Source of the DNA: Trematomus loennbergii
Taxonomy: Eukaryota; Chordata; Actinopteri; Perciformes; Nototheniidae
DNA length: 64,000 nucleotides
Assembly (NCBI GenBank): GCA_012861695.1
Contig: JAAOOA010000092.1
Coordinates: 372,001-436,000, forward strand
Direction: 5' to 3'
The notes under the pieces were generated by a model. That model saw nothing but the letters and a program-made list of their open reading frames with translations. It searched no databases and was not told the origin of the DNA. This document shows, piece by piece, positions 18,774 through 30,813 of this stretch. Each line of letters begins with the position of its first letter. Position 1 is the first letter of the stretch. The translations under genes and the position numbers were made by a program.

Positions 18774-21700
18774 ATTGATTGATTGATTGATTGAAAAGTT
18801 TGTATATTGGGTACAGCTTGTATATTGGGTACAGTACAGTACAGCTCAAAACATACAATTGTTAAGGGGATGCAGACCAGAGAAAGACTTTCGTCTTGTT
18901 TACATCAGGGTCCCCCATTTCCAATTCATCATATCATTTAAGACATATAAGACATATTTGACATACAGATGGCTTATTTACAATTTACATACAGGTGGTT
19001 TTTTACATACAGATGGCTTATTTACAATTTTCATTTTAGATTTCGTTCTAATACATCCTAACCGGACATTTAAGACATACCAAGTCTACAGATATACAGT
19101 TAGTAACAGAGTCTAAAATGCGAGTATATACATAGATGGGGGGGGAAGCTGTCCATTGTACGACAGGTTGAGATTTGTACCATTACCGGGGCCAGTTTTG
19201 CAATGCTCTCCCCCGAAGGTGCTCTTTAAGAGAGGTTTTGAAGGTAAGTATAGTTTTACTTTCCTTTACAGTTGTGGGAAGAGCGTTCCACCTTGATGTG
19301 GCATAATTGCGAAACGTGTATTCCCCTTTTTTGTGCCAAATCTGGGTTTTACATGATTTGTGGAGCTCCCTCTGGTGTTATGATCATGGTATTCCTTGAC
19401 CTTTGGGAAGAATTTTGACATGTACATGGGTACCATAGAGGTGTAGTGGATCTTGTAGACCAGGCCCATTGCAAGTAGCTGTACTCTGTCGTCTACTCTA
19501 AGCCATCCTAGGTTGTCAAAGTGGGCAGAGGTGAGGTGGGTTCTAGATGAAAGGTCAAGCAGTAGTCTGACCAGTTTATTTTGCGATGTTTGAAGTTTTA
19601 TTTTTAGCGCCTTGGAGGTGCTATGGTACCATGACGTGCAAGCATAGTCATAGTACCCTTGAATGAGTGCTCCTGCCAGAGTTTTCAGGGTGTTTTGTTT
19701 ACCAGAGAGGAGATCCGGTATAGGAATCTAGTTCTTTGATTGACTTTTTTTATTACATTGGATGCCATTTTGTCACAGGAGAGGTTTGCCTCAAGAATAG
19801 ATCCTAGGTATGTAATTTCCTTCTTACTTGTGACAATAATGTCACCCACTGCAACTGAGAAGTCGTCGGATTTGCTGAGATTATGTTTCGAACCGAAGAG
19901 AATGGACTCTGTTTTACCCAGGTGTAATGATAATTTATTATCGGCGAGCCAGGTGCAGATTCTGCCGAGCTCGGAGCTGAGGGTTTTTTCAACCTGCAAT
20001 CTGCTCCTGTCAGAGACCAGCAGGGCTGAGTCGTCCGCGAACAGGAACAAGTTGCAGTCACATGCTGATGACATGTCATTTGCATAAATTAGGAACAGTA
20101 ACGGACCTAATATGCTTCCTTGTGGAACACCACAGCTCACTGGGAGGGGGGGGGACAGAGTACCGTTTACCTCCACCATCTGTTCTCTCCCCTCCAGGTA
20201 GGATTGCATCCAGCTCACCGATAGTTTATCAAAACCAATTGCTTTTAGCTTGTCAATCAGAATGGGGTGATTGACAGTGTCGAAAGCCTTTTGTAGGTCC
20301 AGCATCACCATGCCGCAGTATTTACCCTCGTCCACCTCTTGTTTGATGTGGTCGTTCAAATAAAGAAGGCATGTGTCAGTGGAGTGGGATGTTCTAAAGC
20401 CAGATTGAAATTCATAGATTAGTTTCTTTTCCGCGAGGTACTTTTCGACCTGTTCATATACTATTTTTCCATGACTTTCGAGATGGAGGTAAGTATAGAA
20501 ACAGGGCGGTAGTTGCCTGGGTCCAATTTGCTGCCCTTTTTGTGCAGGGGGGTTACTCTTGCAATTTTGAAGTCTTTGGGTACTTTTCCCTGTTTTATGG
20601 AGAGGTTAATTATGTGAGCTATGACTGGTGAGATGGCGGTTGCTGTGTCTCTGAGGAATTTGGAGGGGATATTGTCGTGGCCAGTGGCCTTGTTAGGTTT
20701 GAGGGCGCTCAGTTTAATGAGTACCTCTGCTGTTGTTACCCTTGCTAGACTGAAATCATCTTTGCGTACCCCTAGGTTTTTGTAGTAGGTCATGATGTGA
20801 TCTACTCCAAAAAGCCCTGAGTGGGAGGGTAATTTATTTACAAGAGTTGTGGCTATGTTTGTGAAAAAAATGTTCAAGTACTTGGCCACATCCAGTTTGT
20901 CTGTGATGAGCCTGTTATCTGTCTTTATGTTTAAGTTTGAAAATCTCGTTTTGAGTTTTTTACTGCAGCCAAGCTGGTTATTGAGTAATTTCCAAAGTTC
21001 ACGGGGTTTATTTTTGTTTTCCTCAGTTTTGTCATTGATGAAATTCTTTTTGGCAGTTTTGATCATGGAGCTTACGTCATTTCTTAGTCTGTTTCTTTCA
21101 ATTTTTAGTTCAGTCACGTGGGCCTGGAGTTCACTGCTCGTGCTTTTGGAAAGCATTGACTGACTTTTATGAAACTCAGAGCATTTTTTGTCTCTGGTTT
21201 TCATGGCGGTCAGTATGCCGGAGTGCATCCACGGCTCAGCGCGATTTTTTACCCTGGTTGTTCTTAGGGGGGCCAAATCATTGAGTATTGCAGAGAATTT
21301 GTTTTTGAAACCAAGCCATGTTTCTTCAACTTGTGTACCACTGAGCTCATCTGACCAGTCCAGGCTCTCCAGTTCTAGGTTAAAGGCCTCGCTAGAGTAG
21401 TTTTTGAGGTCTCTAGATATGACTGTTTTGTGACAGCCGGCCTTTTGTTTTAGCTTTTTGCGGGTACAGAATATCATATAATGATCACTTAAACCGCATG
21501 CTATAACCCCTTTACTGGAGATCCTGGACCTGTCAGAGGTCAGAATGAGATCAATGGTAGTTTGTGTTGTTTCACATACCCGGGTGGGTATTAGCTGGCT
21601 GAAGCCGTGCAGATCACAAATCCTACTGAAGGACTTGAAGACGGACGTGTCTTTACGTTGCATATCCGTGTTCCAGTCTCCAATAATAATTGTCTCTACA

Positions 21701-22828
21701 TCCCCCACATCAGCCAAACACCCATCTAATGTATCATAAAAGTCACTCTGTTCCGGTGGTCTATAGATTGTCCCGACTATTACAGATTTAGCATTGTCAA
21801 AAAGAATTTCAACCCACACAGATTCAATATTTTCATGATGCAGGTCAGTACGGTTTTTGAAATTGGTGTCTTTATGTATGTACATGCAGACACCACCTCC
21901 ATTCACGTTCCTGTCCCTTCTCACTACAAGATAATCTTCAATTTCAATCTCTGAATCTGTAATGGAATTGTCCAATTTGGTCTCAGAAAAGCATAATATG
22001 CTTGCCTTACCGTTCATGAATAGTTGCCTGAGTTCAGCCAGTTTGTGTCTCAGGCTGTTAGTGTTCAGATGAAAAATATGTAGTCCATTTTTGTTGCTTA
22101 AATGCACAATGTCGTCAGCTTGCAGATATTTGTCTTTGTCCGTTACAGCAACTTGCGGCCTGCCGTGGTGCTTGGAGTGGGGGGGGGGAGGCTCCGTTGT
22201 AGCTTTAGCCGTTGATATGCTAGCAGGGTGGCTAACAACATGGCGGATATTTGTTCCCTCGGATCTCGGTTCTCTTCCTCTCGTCACTGCCTCATGCGTG
22301 TCTGTCTGCCGAGGCGTCCTCGGGGGAATGTCGAAGTCTCCGTTGATTCCTCGGTCTCCGCTGTCTCTGTTGTCGTCGCGTAGTTGTTGCTGCAGCGGAA
22401 GAGATGCTAGTTGTGATGCTAGCTCCTCGAGCCTGCAGGACTGGCTTCTTGTCTGCACCGGGCCCGGATTCAGATGGATGTCTCCCGCTAACAATAAGAC
22501 CAAGACGATCATACTTCTTCGGTCTAGTTTGCCTGACGGGGGTAAGTACTTTCGCGTCGGGTTTGCAGTTAATAATGCATGAATGCTTGCACTTCCAAAA
22601 GCGAGGTGTTTCCTTTCCCAGCCGTTGAGAAGGTAAAAGTCATTGTGGTTCATTTTATCCCCGCTTTCATTACTCTCCTTCACTAAGTGATGTTGCCTCA
22701 TTGATGAGTTGAGGTAGGAGTCCATAATCCATATTGTCAGGAGGATGAAATATGTGAAAAATCGTGAGGAATAACCTCCAAAGCCTCCAAAGCGGGAGCT
22801 CTCGAAAATGCGACCACTCATAGCGAAA
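18774..22828 (-). mobile_element. nearly full-length LINE (L2/CR1-like, endonuclease plus RT)
   Basis: The 8-bp duplication CCTGATTG lies at 18766-18773 and 22829-22836. The 3' end at the left carries (ATTG)n units (about 18774-18794), typical of L2-type LINEs. One long frame (22884-20461 on the minus strand) and a second (20359-19685) together give an apurinic-type endonuclease and an RT, so the element is close to complete. The open frame begins upstream in the LTR, but MSGRIFESS at about 22821 is the first Met inside the element. Confidence 0.88.
19685..22828 (-). pseudogene. LINE endonuclease-reverse transcriptase ORF, one frameshift
   Basis: In order: a hydrophobic segment and a 2A-like GDIHLNPGP (22459-22485); endonuclease motifs HLNTNSLRHKL, FSETKLD, IYRPPEQSD, IIGDWNTD and LSDHY; a coiled, basic linker; then RT motifs NYRPVS, LDLQKAFDTVNH, CGVPQGSILGPLLFLIY and FADD (about 20030-20041). 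The endonuclease nicks target DNA and the RT copies the RNA there. The frame breaks at an A5 run on the coding strand (plus-strand T run 20464-20468), where one extra A would rejoin both parts; RT continues after it. Apart from this the ORF is open over more than 800 codons, so it is young or recently active. Confidence 0.88.
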
Positions 22829-23090
22829 CCTGATTGCCCGATTGTGTTCACCTGGTGCCCCTGTGTTTTCTCCTCCCTCCTCACCTGTGTCTTGTTTGTG
22901 TGATTGTCTTGTGTGCATTTTAGTTCTGTTTTTTCTGTCTGTCATGGTTAGTTCCTTGTTTGTCTTTGACTGTGTCACGGGGTAGTGTTCTGTTTTCTAC
23001 TTCGTACCTTGGATTAAAGGAATTATCTTGGAAATCTGCATTTGGGTCCTGCCTGCTTCACTCAATCCTGACAGAAGGAACTAACCAGAA

Positions 23091-23477
23091 ATGGGCCCAG
23101 CAGATCCATTTGAGGTGGATTTACTCAATTTGACCTTTTCTTTGGCTAGCTGCTATGGTAGGTGGAGGGGAGCGTCCAGTGTTCAGCAGAAAGAGGCTGC
23201 TCTGGCAGAGGCTCACCAGGTGGCAACAGTGGATCCATGTTTAGTTAAGTTCTTACCTGATTGGATTTTGGACTTCCTTTCGACATGTGATTCCCGGCCT
23301 GCTAGCCCCAGGCATGCTAGCCCCCTGCCTCCCAATTCCCAACCTGACACCATACATCTCGGTGTGTTCCGTCTGGAGTCAACCCCTGCTTCTTCCCCAT
23401 TTCCTGCTCCTGTCCAGGAGCCGTTCTCGTACTCGTCTGGCTTTTGGAGGTCCATGGAGCCTCCAAAAGGCTCCTAA
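23091..23477 (+). CDS. short ORF inside LTR element, gag-position, unassigned
   Basis: A 128-codon frame starts 18 bases after the 5' LTR. The text begins MGPADPFEVDLLNLTF, then an Ala/Glu-rich helix (QQKEAALAEAHQVA), and becomes Pro/Ser-rich. The position is that of gag, and the Pro-rich tail leads into the minisatellite. No capsid or zinc knuckle is seen, so the product is unassigned; it is probably the surviving start of a deleted gag. Confidence 0.4.
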   Translation: MGPADPFEVDLLNLTFSLASCYGRWRGASSVQQKEAALAEAHQVATVDPCLVKFLPDWILDFLSTCDSRPASPRHASPLPPNSQPDTIHLGVFRLESTPASSPFPAPVQEPFSYSSGFWRSMEPPKGS

Positions 23478-23526
23478 GAGAAGGAGTCGCAAGTCCAGGC
23501 TAGCAGCCCGAGCCCCAGAAGCCATG

Positions 23527-23807
23527 CTTTGGGCTCCAGTACCGGCCCACACAGCCATGGTTCCGTGCTCCAGTGCCGGCCCACACAGCCATGGTACCGT
23601 GCTCCAGTACCATCCCACACAGCCATGGTTCCGTGCTCCGGTTCCGTGCCCAGCAGCCATGGTTCCGGCTCCAGAACCGGCCCACACAGCCATGGTTCCA
23701 GCCTCAGTTCTGGCCCCAGCAGCCATGGTTCCAGCCCCAGTTCTGGCCCCTGCAGCCATGGTTCCGGCCCCAGTTCTGGCCCCAGCAGCCATGTTTCCAG
23801 CCATGTG
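23527..23807. repeat. GC-rich minisatellite containing CAGCCATGGTTCC
   Basis: About eight units of roughly 30-48 bp each contain CAGCCATGGTTCC. They fall into two subtypes, one with CCCACACAGCC and one with CTGGCCCCAGCAGCC. Frames on both strands remain open through it because unit lengths are mostly multiples of three. It joins the internal region of the LTR element to its truncated 3' LTR. Confidence 0.85.
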
Positions 23808-23961
23808 TAGTTCTGGTTTTTCTGTCTGTCATTGTTAGTTCCTTGTTTGTCTGTCACTGTGTTCACGGGAGTGTTCTGTTTGTCACCGCTTTAACCTTGA
23901 AATAAAGGTATTTTCTTTGTTATCTGCATTTGGGTCCTGCCTGCTTCACTCAACCCTGACA

Positions 23962-25397
23962 ATTTGGGTAGTAGATTTAAACTGTAGGGCTATCACTACG
24001 GGCAGCAACGTTGTAAATATTGACGATACATCCAGCAAAACGCCCCCTACAAAACTGGTAGTGGCCTGGCTGGGTGTATGATTCCCGGCCTGACCTATGG
24101 TCCCAGTCCGGCCCTGCTGACACATCACACACCCATACACTACACACATTACTGATTAACTGATATCACAATTGAGTTACTCTCTTTAAATAAATATACT
24201 GTAATTGGAAAATAATCATGTGTGGTGTCCTTGTTTTGTCCGTCCTTGAGCCAGGGCTCCCTATTGTTGTATGTTATTCTTGGTTTTAGAATTAATTCAG
24301 TAATGGTGTGTGTGTAACACAGAAATAATACATCATTGGATAGTGTTTCTCAAATGAAGGGGGGAAATAATGAAATAAAGTAATGTATCAAGACTCAGTG
24401 CGAGTTATTACTTTATTCCTTTATTTTGCATTCTTCAACAATACACAGACATTGCAGCACATCGTTTCACGTCTTTGTACAGCCTTTCTCAGCAGTAGAG
24501 CAATGTGTTGGCGAACCTTTGTTTCCTCCTGACAGCTCACTTAAGGTATACTCCCCCTTGTGGCCAAAGGGGGACACAACTCTTGTCTTCAGATGTATGC
24601 TTGAGTGCTGGAAAATGTAGCACAGTGACTATTTTGTCAACTAAACATCATAAAAACAATACATATTTTAGTAAACGGGACATTATAATCTCTGCACATT
24701 AACTCTATATTTGCCTCTGCCATGGTGCCAAAATGATAAAAATAACAATATAGGGGTTGCTTCTTCTCTGAACTTCTATGTATACGGCATCCCTCCATAT
24801 AAAATAAACCATAAACAATACATAAAGTCGTGTTCACTGCAGCGATCTATTTCACACACAAAACTATATGAAAACTTGGTGATATGCAGTTTTCTCCTGG
24901 AGACCAAGGGAAGACAGGCTTCTCCTGTTTTTTCAGCCTTTGTTATCATTTTGATAATTAAAAATATATATTCTTGTCTGTGGCTGTTTTAGCGTTCAGG
25001 GCATACAAGAGGTGTAACATTATTTTAATACCAAACTATATTGAAATAGAGTCTCGCTTGAACAGCAAAGTAGCTGTAACATTACTGGGTTATTTGGTGA
25101 TAACTACCAAGTAAAGTAACTTCAGACGCAGACGTCACGTAGCTTCTCAGACGAGAGGGTGGCGACGTGAGTGTAACGCTACTTCTCTCGCGGCACAGTT
25201 CACGGCATGGTAGGTGACGATCGACACGATTGGCTGCTCAGTTAGTTAGTTCTTTGGCACAAATCACACCTCATACAACAGAGGGTAACGTGATGTCCCC
25301 ATCTGACCTGTTTGCTATTGTCTGCAGTAGATGCAGTGTTGCTGGCGTTTAGTTATGGTTGCGAACCATTTTCGTATACATGATTATCCACAGATGT
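23962..25397. other. intergenic, no gene recognised
   Basis: No coding region or confident repeat. Open frames in 23946-24992 are short and unconvincing; the 24426-24992 stretch is AT-rich without domain features. Confidence 0.4.
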
Positions 25398-25405
25398 GTT
25401 AGCAC

Positions 25406-26639
25406 CAGAGGTGGACCAAGTCATTGTTTTGCAAGTCCGAGTCAAGTCTCAAGTCTTTGCGCTCAAGTCCGAGTCAAGTCTCAAGTCAGAATGGGCAAGT
25501 TCAAGTCAAGTCAAGTCCAAGTCCTAAACTTTGACAAAACGAGTCTTAAACAAGTCCTTGCTTTTCAACAAATGTAATGACATCGATCAACAGAATAATA
25601 CTTAATGATCAAACTGCTCTTCATTAGTCACATTAATAATTTAATAATCCATTTTCTCTCTGCTGGTAAAGTAACGTGTTTTTCTTCTATTTTAAGAGGG
25701 ATAAGTAGGTAAGGCTACCGTGACGGTTTGATTCAGAAGGAGTTTAATGGATAAGATCCCTGATGTTGAGGTACCAGAATGTTTATTTCCACTGTGTACA
25801 GCATGTTATAAGGGACCCACAATCTATCTTTATGCAAGGGATAATGTGCAGCGAGGCGTCTCTATGGGGAAAAGAACACCTGAATCTAGATCCCTCTGCA
25901 GGTGGTACTTTCACTATATTTTGATGCTAATACTTTTGTACTTTACTTGTAACATTTTGAATGCAGGACTTTTTATTGTAACAGAGTATTCCTACACTCT
26001 GGTACTTTTACTCAAGTACAAGATCTGAACTTCTCCCACCTCTGGCAATAAATCCTGAGTGGTTACCAAAAAAAACCCTGCTCTGAAGGTTATTTTCATT
26101 TTACAAATCCTGCACTCAGCTTTGCTTTCTCCAATATCATTGAAATGCAGCCAGATGCTGCTTATTTTTTCGGTTTCGCTCATTTCATGACTTTTTCCGA
26201 CACGCTTGCATTTAAATCCGTCTCGCCGTCGCTCTGTGTAGCTGGCCTGTACCACTACACCTGCTGTCTTTGGAGCGTCTGCCCCCCACCCTTCTTTCAC
26301 ATAATGGTACGATCCTAGTGTGTCCTCGCATATGATTGGCCGCATGGTGGCTCAGCAAAATAAAGTCCCGCCCCTGCCTGCATGGATTCACAGCAAGAGT
26401 ATGAGCGGCTGAAGATTCTGCTCTCCCCGACTGGAGTCTGCTCTTCGAGCGGCATCTCGCGATCGGCGTGTTGGAGACCCCTGAATTAAGTATCAAGTCA
26501 CCTGAAGTCAGAAGGCTCAGTCCAAGTCAAGTCCCGAGTCATTGGTGTTCAAGTCCAAGTCGAGTCGCAAGTCTTTTGTGATTTTGGTGACTCGAGTCTG
26601 ACTCGAGTCCAAGTCATGTGACTCGAGTCCACACCTCTG
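25406..26639 (-). mobile_element. hAT element with BED finger (CAGAGGTG ends)
   Basis: The ends are CAGAGGTGGACC and the reverse complement of CAGAGGTGTGGACTCGAG, flanked by GTTAGCAC and GTTAGCAG (seven of eight). Both ends are packed with CAAGTCAAGTC / GACTCGAGTC motifs. A second terminal-like motif (CCCACCTCTGG, near 26036-26045) indicates a nested element occupying roughly 25600-26044. Confidence 0.82.
26045..26345 (-). pseudogene. BED zinc-finger fragment of a hAT transposase
   Basis: Minus-strand text MSETEKISSIWLHFNDIG, then KAECRICKMKITFRAG, is the first half of a BED finger: the W-x-x-F aromatics and C-x2-C. The His pair is absent because the frame runs into the end of the nested element at 26044. 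BED fingers recognise transposon ends; no catalytic domain remains. Confidence 0.75.
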
Positions 26640-26724
26640 GTTAGCAGTATGGAAATGATGCAACACCGTTGGCAGAAGGAAGAATGGAGAGAAATATGTG
26701 GAAATAATACCATAAATAAAATGT

Positions 26725-27798
26725 TACCTCTCATTTATCAAATATGAAGAATTCATTTTCAAACATTGATTAAAGCCAATCTTAAAATGATTAAACAAAC
26801 GCCTGTTTGAGACTCCTCAGTGCACACAAACATAACTTGAGAAATAAATAAATACGGATATGTTATTTAAAACCACCTCAATATGTTGTGTTAATGTTAT
26901 GAAATGTTTTCTCATAAATGATGCGGTAAGCAGGAGGACAGAATTACGTCTAAACTGACGCCGTTTTGCATTCTATAGGTTGTAGATACGAGCATGGTTT
27001 TATATACTATCACGTTTAATCGTGTTTTATGCCGTTTGCCAAGACTTGATAAGTCGCTCGTAAAACACAGGAGGTATGGAAACTAAGAACACCATATGTG
27101 GTCAATTGTACAGCTAATATAACACAACACATTAGTTGTATTTCCTTTAACTGGTGGATTATGGATATATAGTTGCTGATCGACAGCTGGAACACAACCA
27201 CCAAATCAACAAAATAATTCAGATCCAGTCGTCATGACTCCACTCCGGAGGGATTCCCGATCATTTCTTACAGTTTCTCATCAAGGGGGTTCTCCTGTCC
27301 CCGGTACTCCTGCCTGAGGAAGGCTATGTATTTTTTTCGTCATTAACTTTTTCAGACCACTTATTTATTTATTTTGGTGACGATCTGACCTCCATGCTGC
27401 TACTCTGGTTCAAACTGCATCCACCAAACAATATGATTTATCTCGAACTCCCCACAATAACCAAAATCTGTGTGAGATGTCTTTTTTAGCTGTTCTATCG
27501 TCATTTCCTGCAATCTTCTTCATGCAGTCAGTCAAAATGAATGATGAATGGCGTTTCTTTGACTATTTATAGGCAAATATGGGCGTTACGTGAAGCCTGC
27601 AAAAGCTGCGCCGCATTGCGAGTCGATTGTGATTTATAAGGGAAACAGGCGTAGGAAGTGCCGTACGCACGTCCCTCGCCGGTACGCAATGTTTTGTGAA
27701 TCGGAAAATGTCGGAAAATGTCTGTACCAATTTTTTTGCTTTGTACTACGGAAGCAACCTTCTCACGTCAATCCTACGCAAGGCTTATAAATGAGGCC
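26725..27798. mobile_element. possible Harbinger-like non-autonomous element
   Basis: The right side ends CGCAAGGCTTATAAATGAGG, then CCC, resembling fish Harbinger termini that read GGGCCTCATTTATAA inward. A weaker CCTCTCATTTATCAAA lies near 26728. Open frames inside (27016-27204 minus, 27590-27790 plus) have no recognised domain. The assignment rests on terminal similarity alone. Confidence 0.3.
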
Positions 27799-28029
27799 CT
27801 GGTCACGCGCACCTGACACAATTTGTTGTTTGTATTTTTCGCTCCGTTCTCTTTTTTTAATAGAGGGTGCATAACATTCAACTGGGGGTGCAATGCATGC
27901 CTACGCACCCCCGAAGATCCCGACGCGAAGCCTGAAGGGTAAACACCAGGTTTACTAATCTACCCGCACAATTTTTCTCTGGTGTCGGAATGTCTCGCGA
28001 TGTTGGTACATTCTTAAAAAACAAAACAC

Positions 28030-28194
28030 CATTTCATTTCGAGTTAAAATGTGTTGTAACTGCGTTACTGAGAATTGTAACGGGGAATATATAACCCATA
28101 TTTCATTAGTAATGCGTTACATTACTTCGTTACAGCAAAAGTAATATATTACTGTAACTCCGTTACTTTTGTAACGCGTTACACCCAACACTGC
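28030..28194. repeat. hAT terminal fragment (GTAACGCGTTACACCCAAC)
   Basis: The right edge GTAACGCGTTACACCCAAC, followed by ACTG, matches the end of the BED-finger hAT family at 13594 and 51357. GTAACG-like motifs also recur as in those elements. Only about 165 bp are present and the other end is not seen. Confidence 0.6.
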
Positions 28195-28565
28195 CATTGA
28201 CACAGTGCTAACTGGGCTAACTAAGTTGCTAGCGTTTCCATATATCAACTCCAATGTCAGCAGATTGGATGTTCCGGTCCGAGCGAGCCGAAAAAAGCAC
28301 TGTTAGACATGGGCGGAGCCTCTCTGGTGGTTGACTAATCAGAACAGAGTGGCCGAGCTGACCAATCGAGCACACTGGGCTCACAGGGAGGGGGGGGCAG
28401 GAGCTCCAACAAGCCGTTTAGGAGAGAGTGAATACACATGCTATACAGAGATGCTGTATGAGAAACCAATGTGAGTTTGGAACATTGCACAGTATAAATC
28501 TTTTTTAGTATACCTCAACAATGGAATTATAATCAGTAGAAATGGCCATGACATGGGACCTTTAA
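28195..28565. mobile_element. TTAA-target element fragment (end GGTCCCATGTCATGG)
   Basis: The right end reads CCATGACATGGGACCTTTAA and abuts gag sequence of the second retrovirus at the TTAA. TTAA targets are used by piggyBac and Kolobok elements, and this terminus resembles a frequent fish family of that type. The left end is not identifiable. Confidence 0.45.
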
Positions 28566-30739
28566 GGAAAGGATAAACATAAGATCAGATGCTATAACAA
28601 AGCCCAGTGAAAGACAGAAGGCATGGAATCAAATAGAGGAACGGTTTAATCAGTGGCAAACGAGAGGATTGATTCCAGCAGATGATCAACCGGGACCAAC
28701 GAAAGCCCATAGAAGAGCTGTAATTGAATATGAGAATGGAGAATACCTACAACAGGAAAATGCATGGATGAAAGCCGGACGACCCTCTTGGTATGGATCT
28801 GTTAAAAACGCTATGAACAAAGCTGAAAAAATAAAAACAAGAGTTACAAGTCTAGTACTCGATCTAAAAATGTCAGTCTAGAAACCTCAAGCAGCATATA
28901 TGTGGTTCAAGCAGCAGATCTACCAGTAAAGGAAGACACAGCAGAAAAAACAGAAGAGGCTCCAGTTATCCAAACTCCGAAGCTGTATCAAAGCCTGACC
29001 GAAGTGCCTCCTCCCTACATATCAAAGAACAACCCTTTTCACCAAGCTTCAATTCAAGCCCCAAATGTTGGAGTTCTAGGAGGAGAATTGGATTTGGATG
29101 GAGTCCCCACAGCTAGACGTGTCAAAGAATTGGGAGTATGAGATGAAAATCCTATCCAGTAAAGTCGACCAGCTGATTGAGGAAAATAAACGCAACAAAG
29201 AAATGAATGATTTGGCAGCAGCAATGAGAGACCCCCAACTTCGGCAAGTGAGTTCAGAAGCGCTAGAAACACCCATGTCATTCCAGTCACTCAGGAGGAA
29301 CCAGTCCAGAGGAGATTTAGGACCACTGACAGATCATACAAGTCCAGCCAGGCTATCTACGTCTGATCTCCAAAGAAAAGAAGAGAGACAAAGAGGAGAA
29401 GAAGAGAAGAACTCACAGAAGAATGGAAGAGAGACACAGAAGAGAACAAGAAGGAAGAAAAATACAGAGGAAAAAACGGAAAAAGCCTGATATAAGTTCC
29501 GCAGATGAAGAAGAAGAAGAGTTCAGATCGCCTTCTGTAATTCTAGAAGGATCCCTGGAACAAGACAGAATATCAGAAAACTCAGGAAAAAGAGTAAAGA
29601 ACAAAAAAGTGAACAAAAAAGTATAGAAGGCGGAAGTTTAAGTGTAACAAGAACAGAATCTATAGCACAAGACACATGTTACCATTGATAGCAGCTGGAA
29701 AAGGAGGATCGATATACAAACCATGGGCACACAGGGACATGGAATCACTAGTGATAAAGCTACCCCCACTTTCCAAGGGTGATCAGAAGTGGGTAAGTGA
29801 CCTGGAGAAGTACACTGCTCAAGACCGCCTATGCTTGGGAGATCTAAGGGCACTGATCGGACGGATAGAAGGAAGACCAGAGGCAAGACAGATAGATATC
29901 AGGGCCCAATGTAGCGACAAACCAGATGACACTCCACTCAATTATATTAGGTCGAAGTATTGGGCGGCCATCCGTCTCACCTACCCAACAAAACGCAGTT
30001 TAACTGCCCTCTCCAGCCTGAAGAAAGAAACGGGAGAAGAAATGCATGCCTTCTTGAAAAGATGTGAAGAAGTATGGATGGACAGCACAGGAGAACGCCA
30101 TGATGTTTCTCCAGATGTTATAATGTTGTGGAGGAATGCAGTCAGAAAAGCCCTTCCAACACCTGTACAGGATCACTTGGAAGATGTTGTGGGACTAGAT
30201 ACCAAATCCACGGAAGAATGGAGGGAGTATATTATACACCACGATTCAAAACACAGAAAACTGAATTGGAGAATGATGAGGAAGAGAAAACATTAACCAA
30301 AAGACTCCAGGAGATCCAAGTAGCTGAGAAAGACAAAGAAGCTGCCGAAAACAAGAAAACGACAAAGCAGATGGCAGAGATGGCCATACTAGCAGAGAAG
30401 GCCAGGTGGACACCTCCACCAGTTCAAACTCAGGAATGGTCAGAGAACCACATACAGAACCAACAACGAGGAAGAGGGTTCCAGAATAATGGATGCTACA
30501 GATGTGGTCAGCTGACACATTGGTCCAGAGATTGTCCACAATTCCAGCAACAGCAAACACCTGTGTATCCTCCTACCCAATTACAGCCGCAAGCACAGGT
30601 ATACATTCCCATACAGCATCAACAAAGGGGACAATGGAGAGGAAAGCAACGATCAAGAGGAAGAAGATTGTGTGGAGATTTTAGACATTGGGCCAGAAAT
30701 TGCCCCACTCAGCAATATCCACCACAATGTAGTACCTAG
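28566..30739 (+). pseudogene. retroviral gag remnant, several frameshifts
   Basis: Matrix-like text (ITKPSERQKAW, then YENGEYLQQ) runs to a stop at 28879. A Pro-rich part carries the late-domain motif PPPY near 29013. A long basic stretch follows (29340-29630). Then comes an open capsid region from 29676 to 30296 with a DTPLNYIRSKYW block and MHAFLKRCEEVW. The last frame (to 30739) holds the nucleocapsid knuckle CYRCGQLTHWSRDC (a CCHC) and a second, defective knuckle with its first Cys replaced (LCGDFRHWARNC). Gag assembles the virus core and packages RNA; here it is split over at least five frames. Confidence 0.82.
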
Positions 30740-30813
30740 CAATACAGAGGAGAACCAGTGTTAGATATTAGACAAATTGAGGCGGAAGCATATGCCAGGG
30801 CCATGACAAATAT

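Larger units (their letters stand above)
18653..23961 (+). mobile_element. deleted LTR retrotransposon, 5' LTR split by a LINE
   Basis: The 5' LTR starts TGTCACGATCTG at 18653, is interrupted at 18774-22828, resumes at 22837 and ends CTGACA at 23073 (about 358 bp without the LINE). The end of a second LTR, sharing the 150 bp before CTGACA, lies at 23808-23961. Between them is a short internal region with a 128-codon frame beginning MGPADPFEVDLL at 23091 and a minisatellite. The arrangement (ATG a few bases after the LTR, M-x-P-A-D-P start) resembles fish Ty3/gypsy elements, but no gag, protease, RT or integrase domain is identifiable. Confidence 0.65.

Noticed and set aside
22091..22582. 163-codon plus-strand frame
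   Set aside because: It is the antisense shadow of the LINE ORF on the minus strand, where the endonuclease motifs are.
23379..23866. Overlapping open frames on both strands over the CCATGG minisatellite
   Set aside because: Unit lengths divisible by three keep several frames open; no family features and no conserved start.
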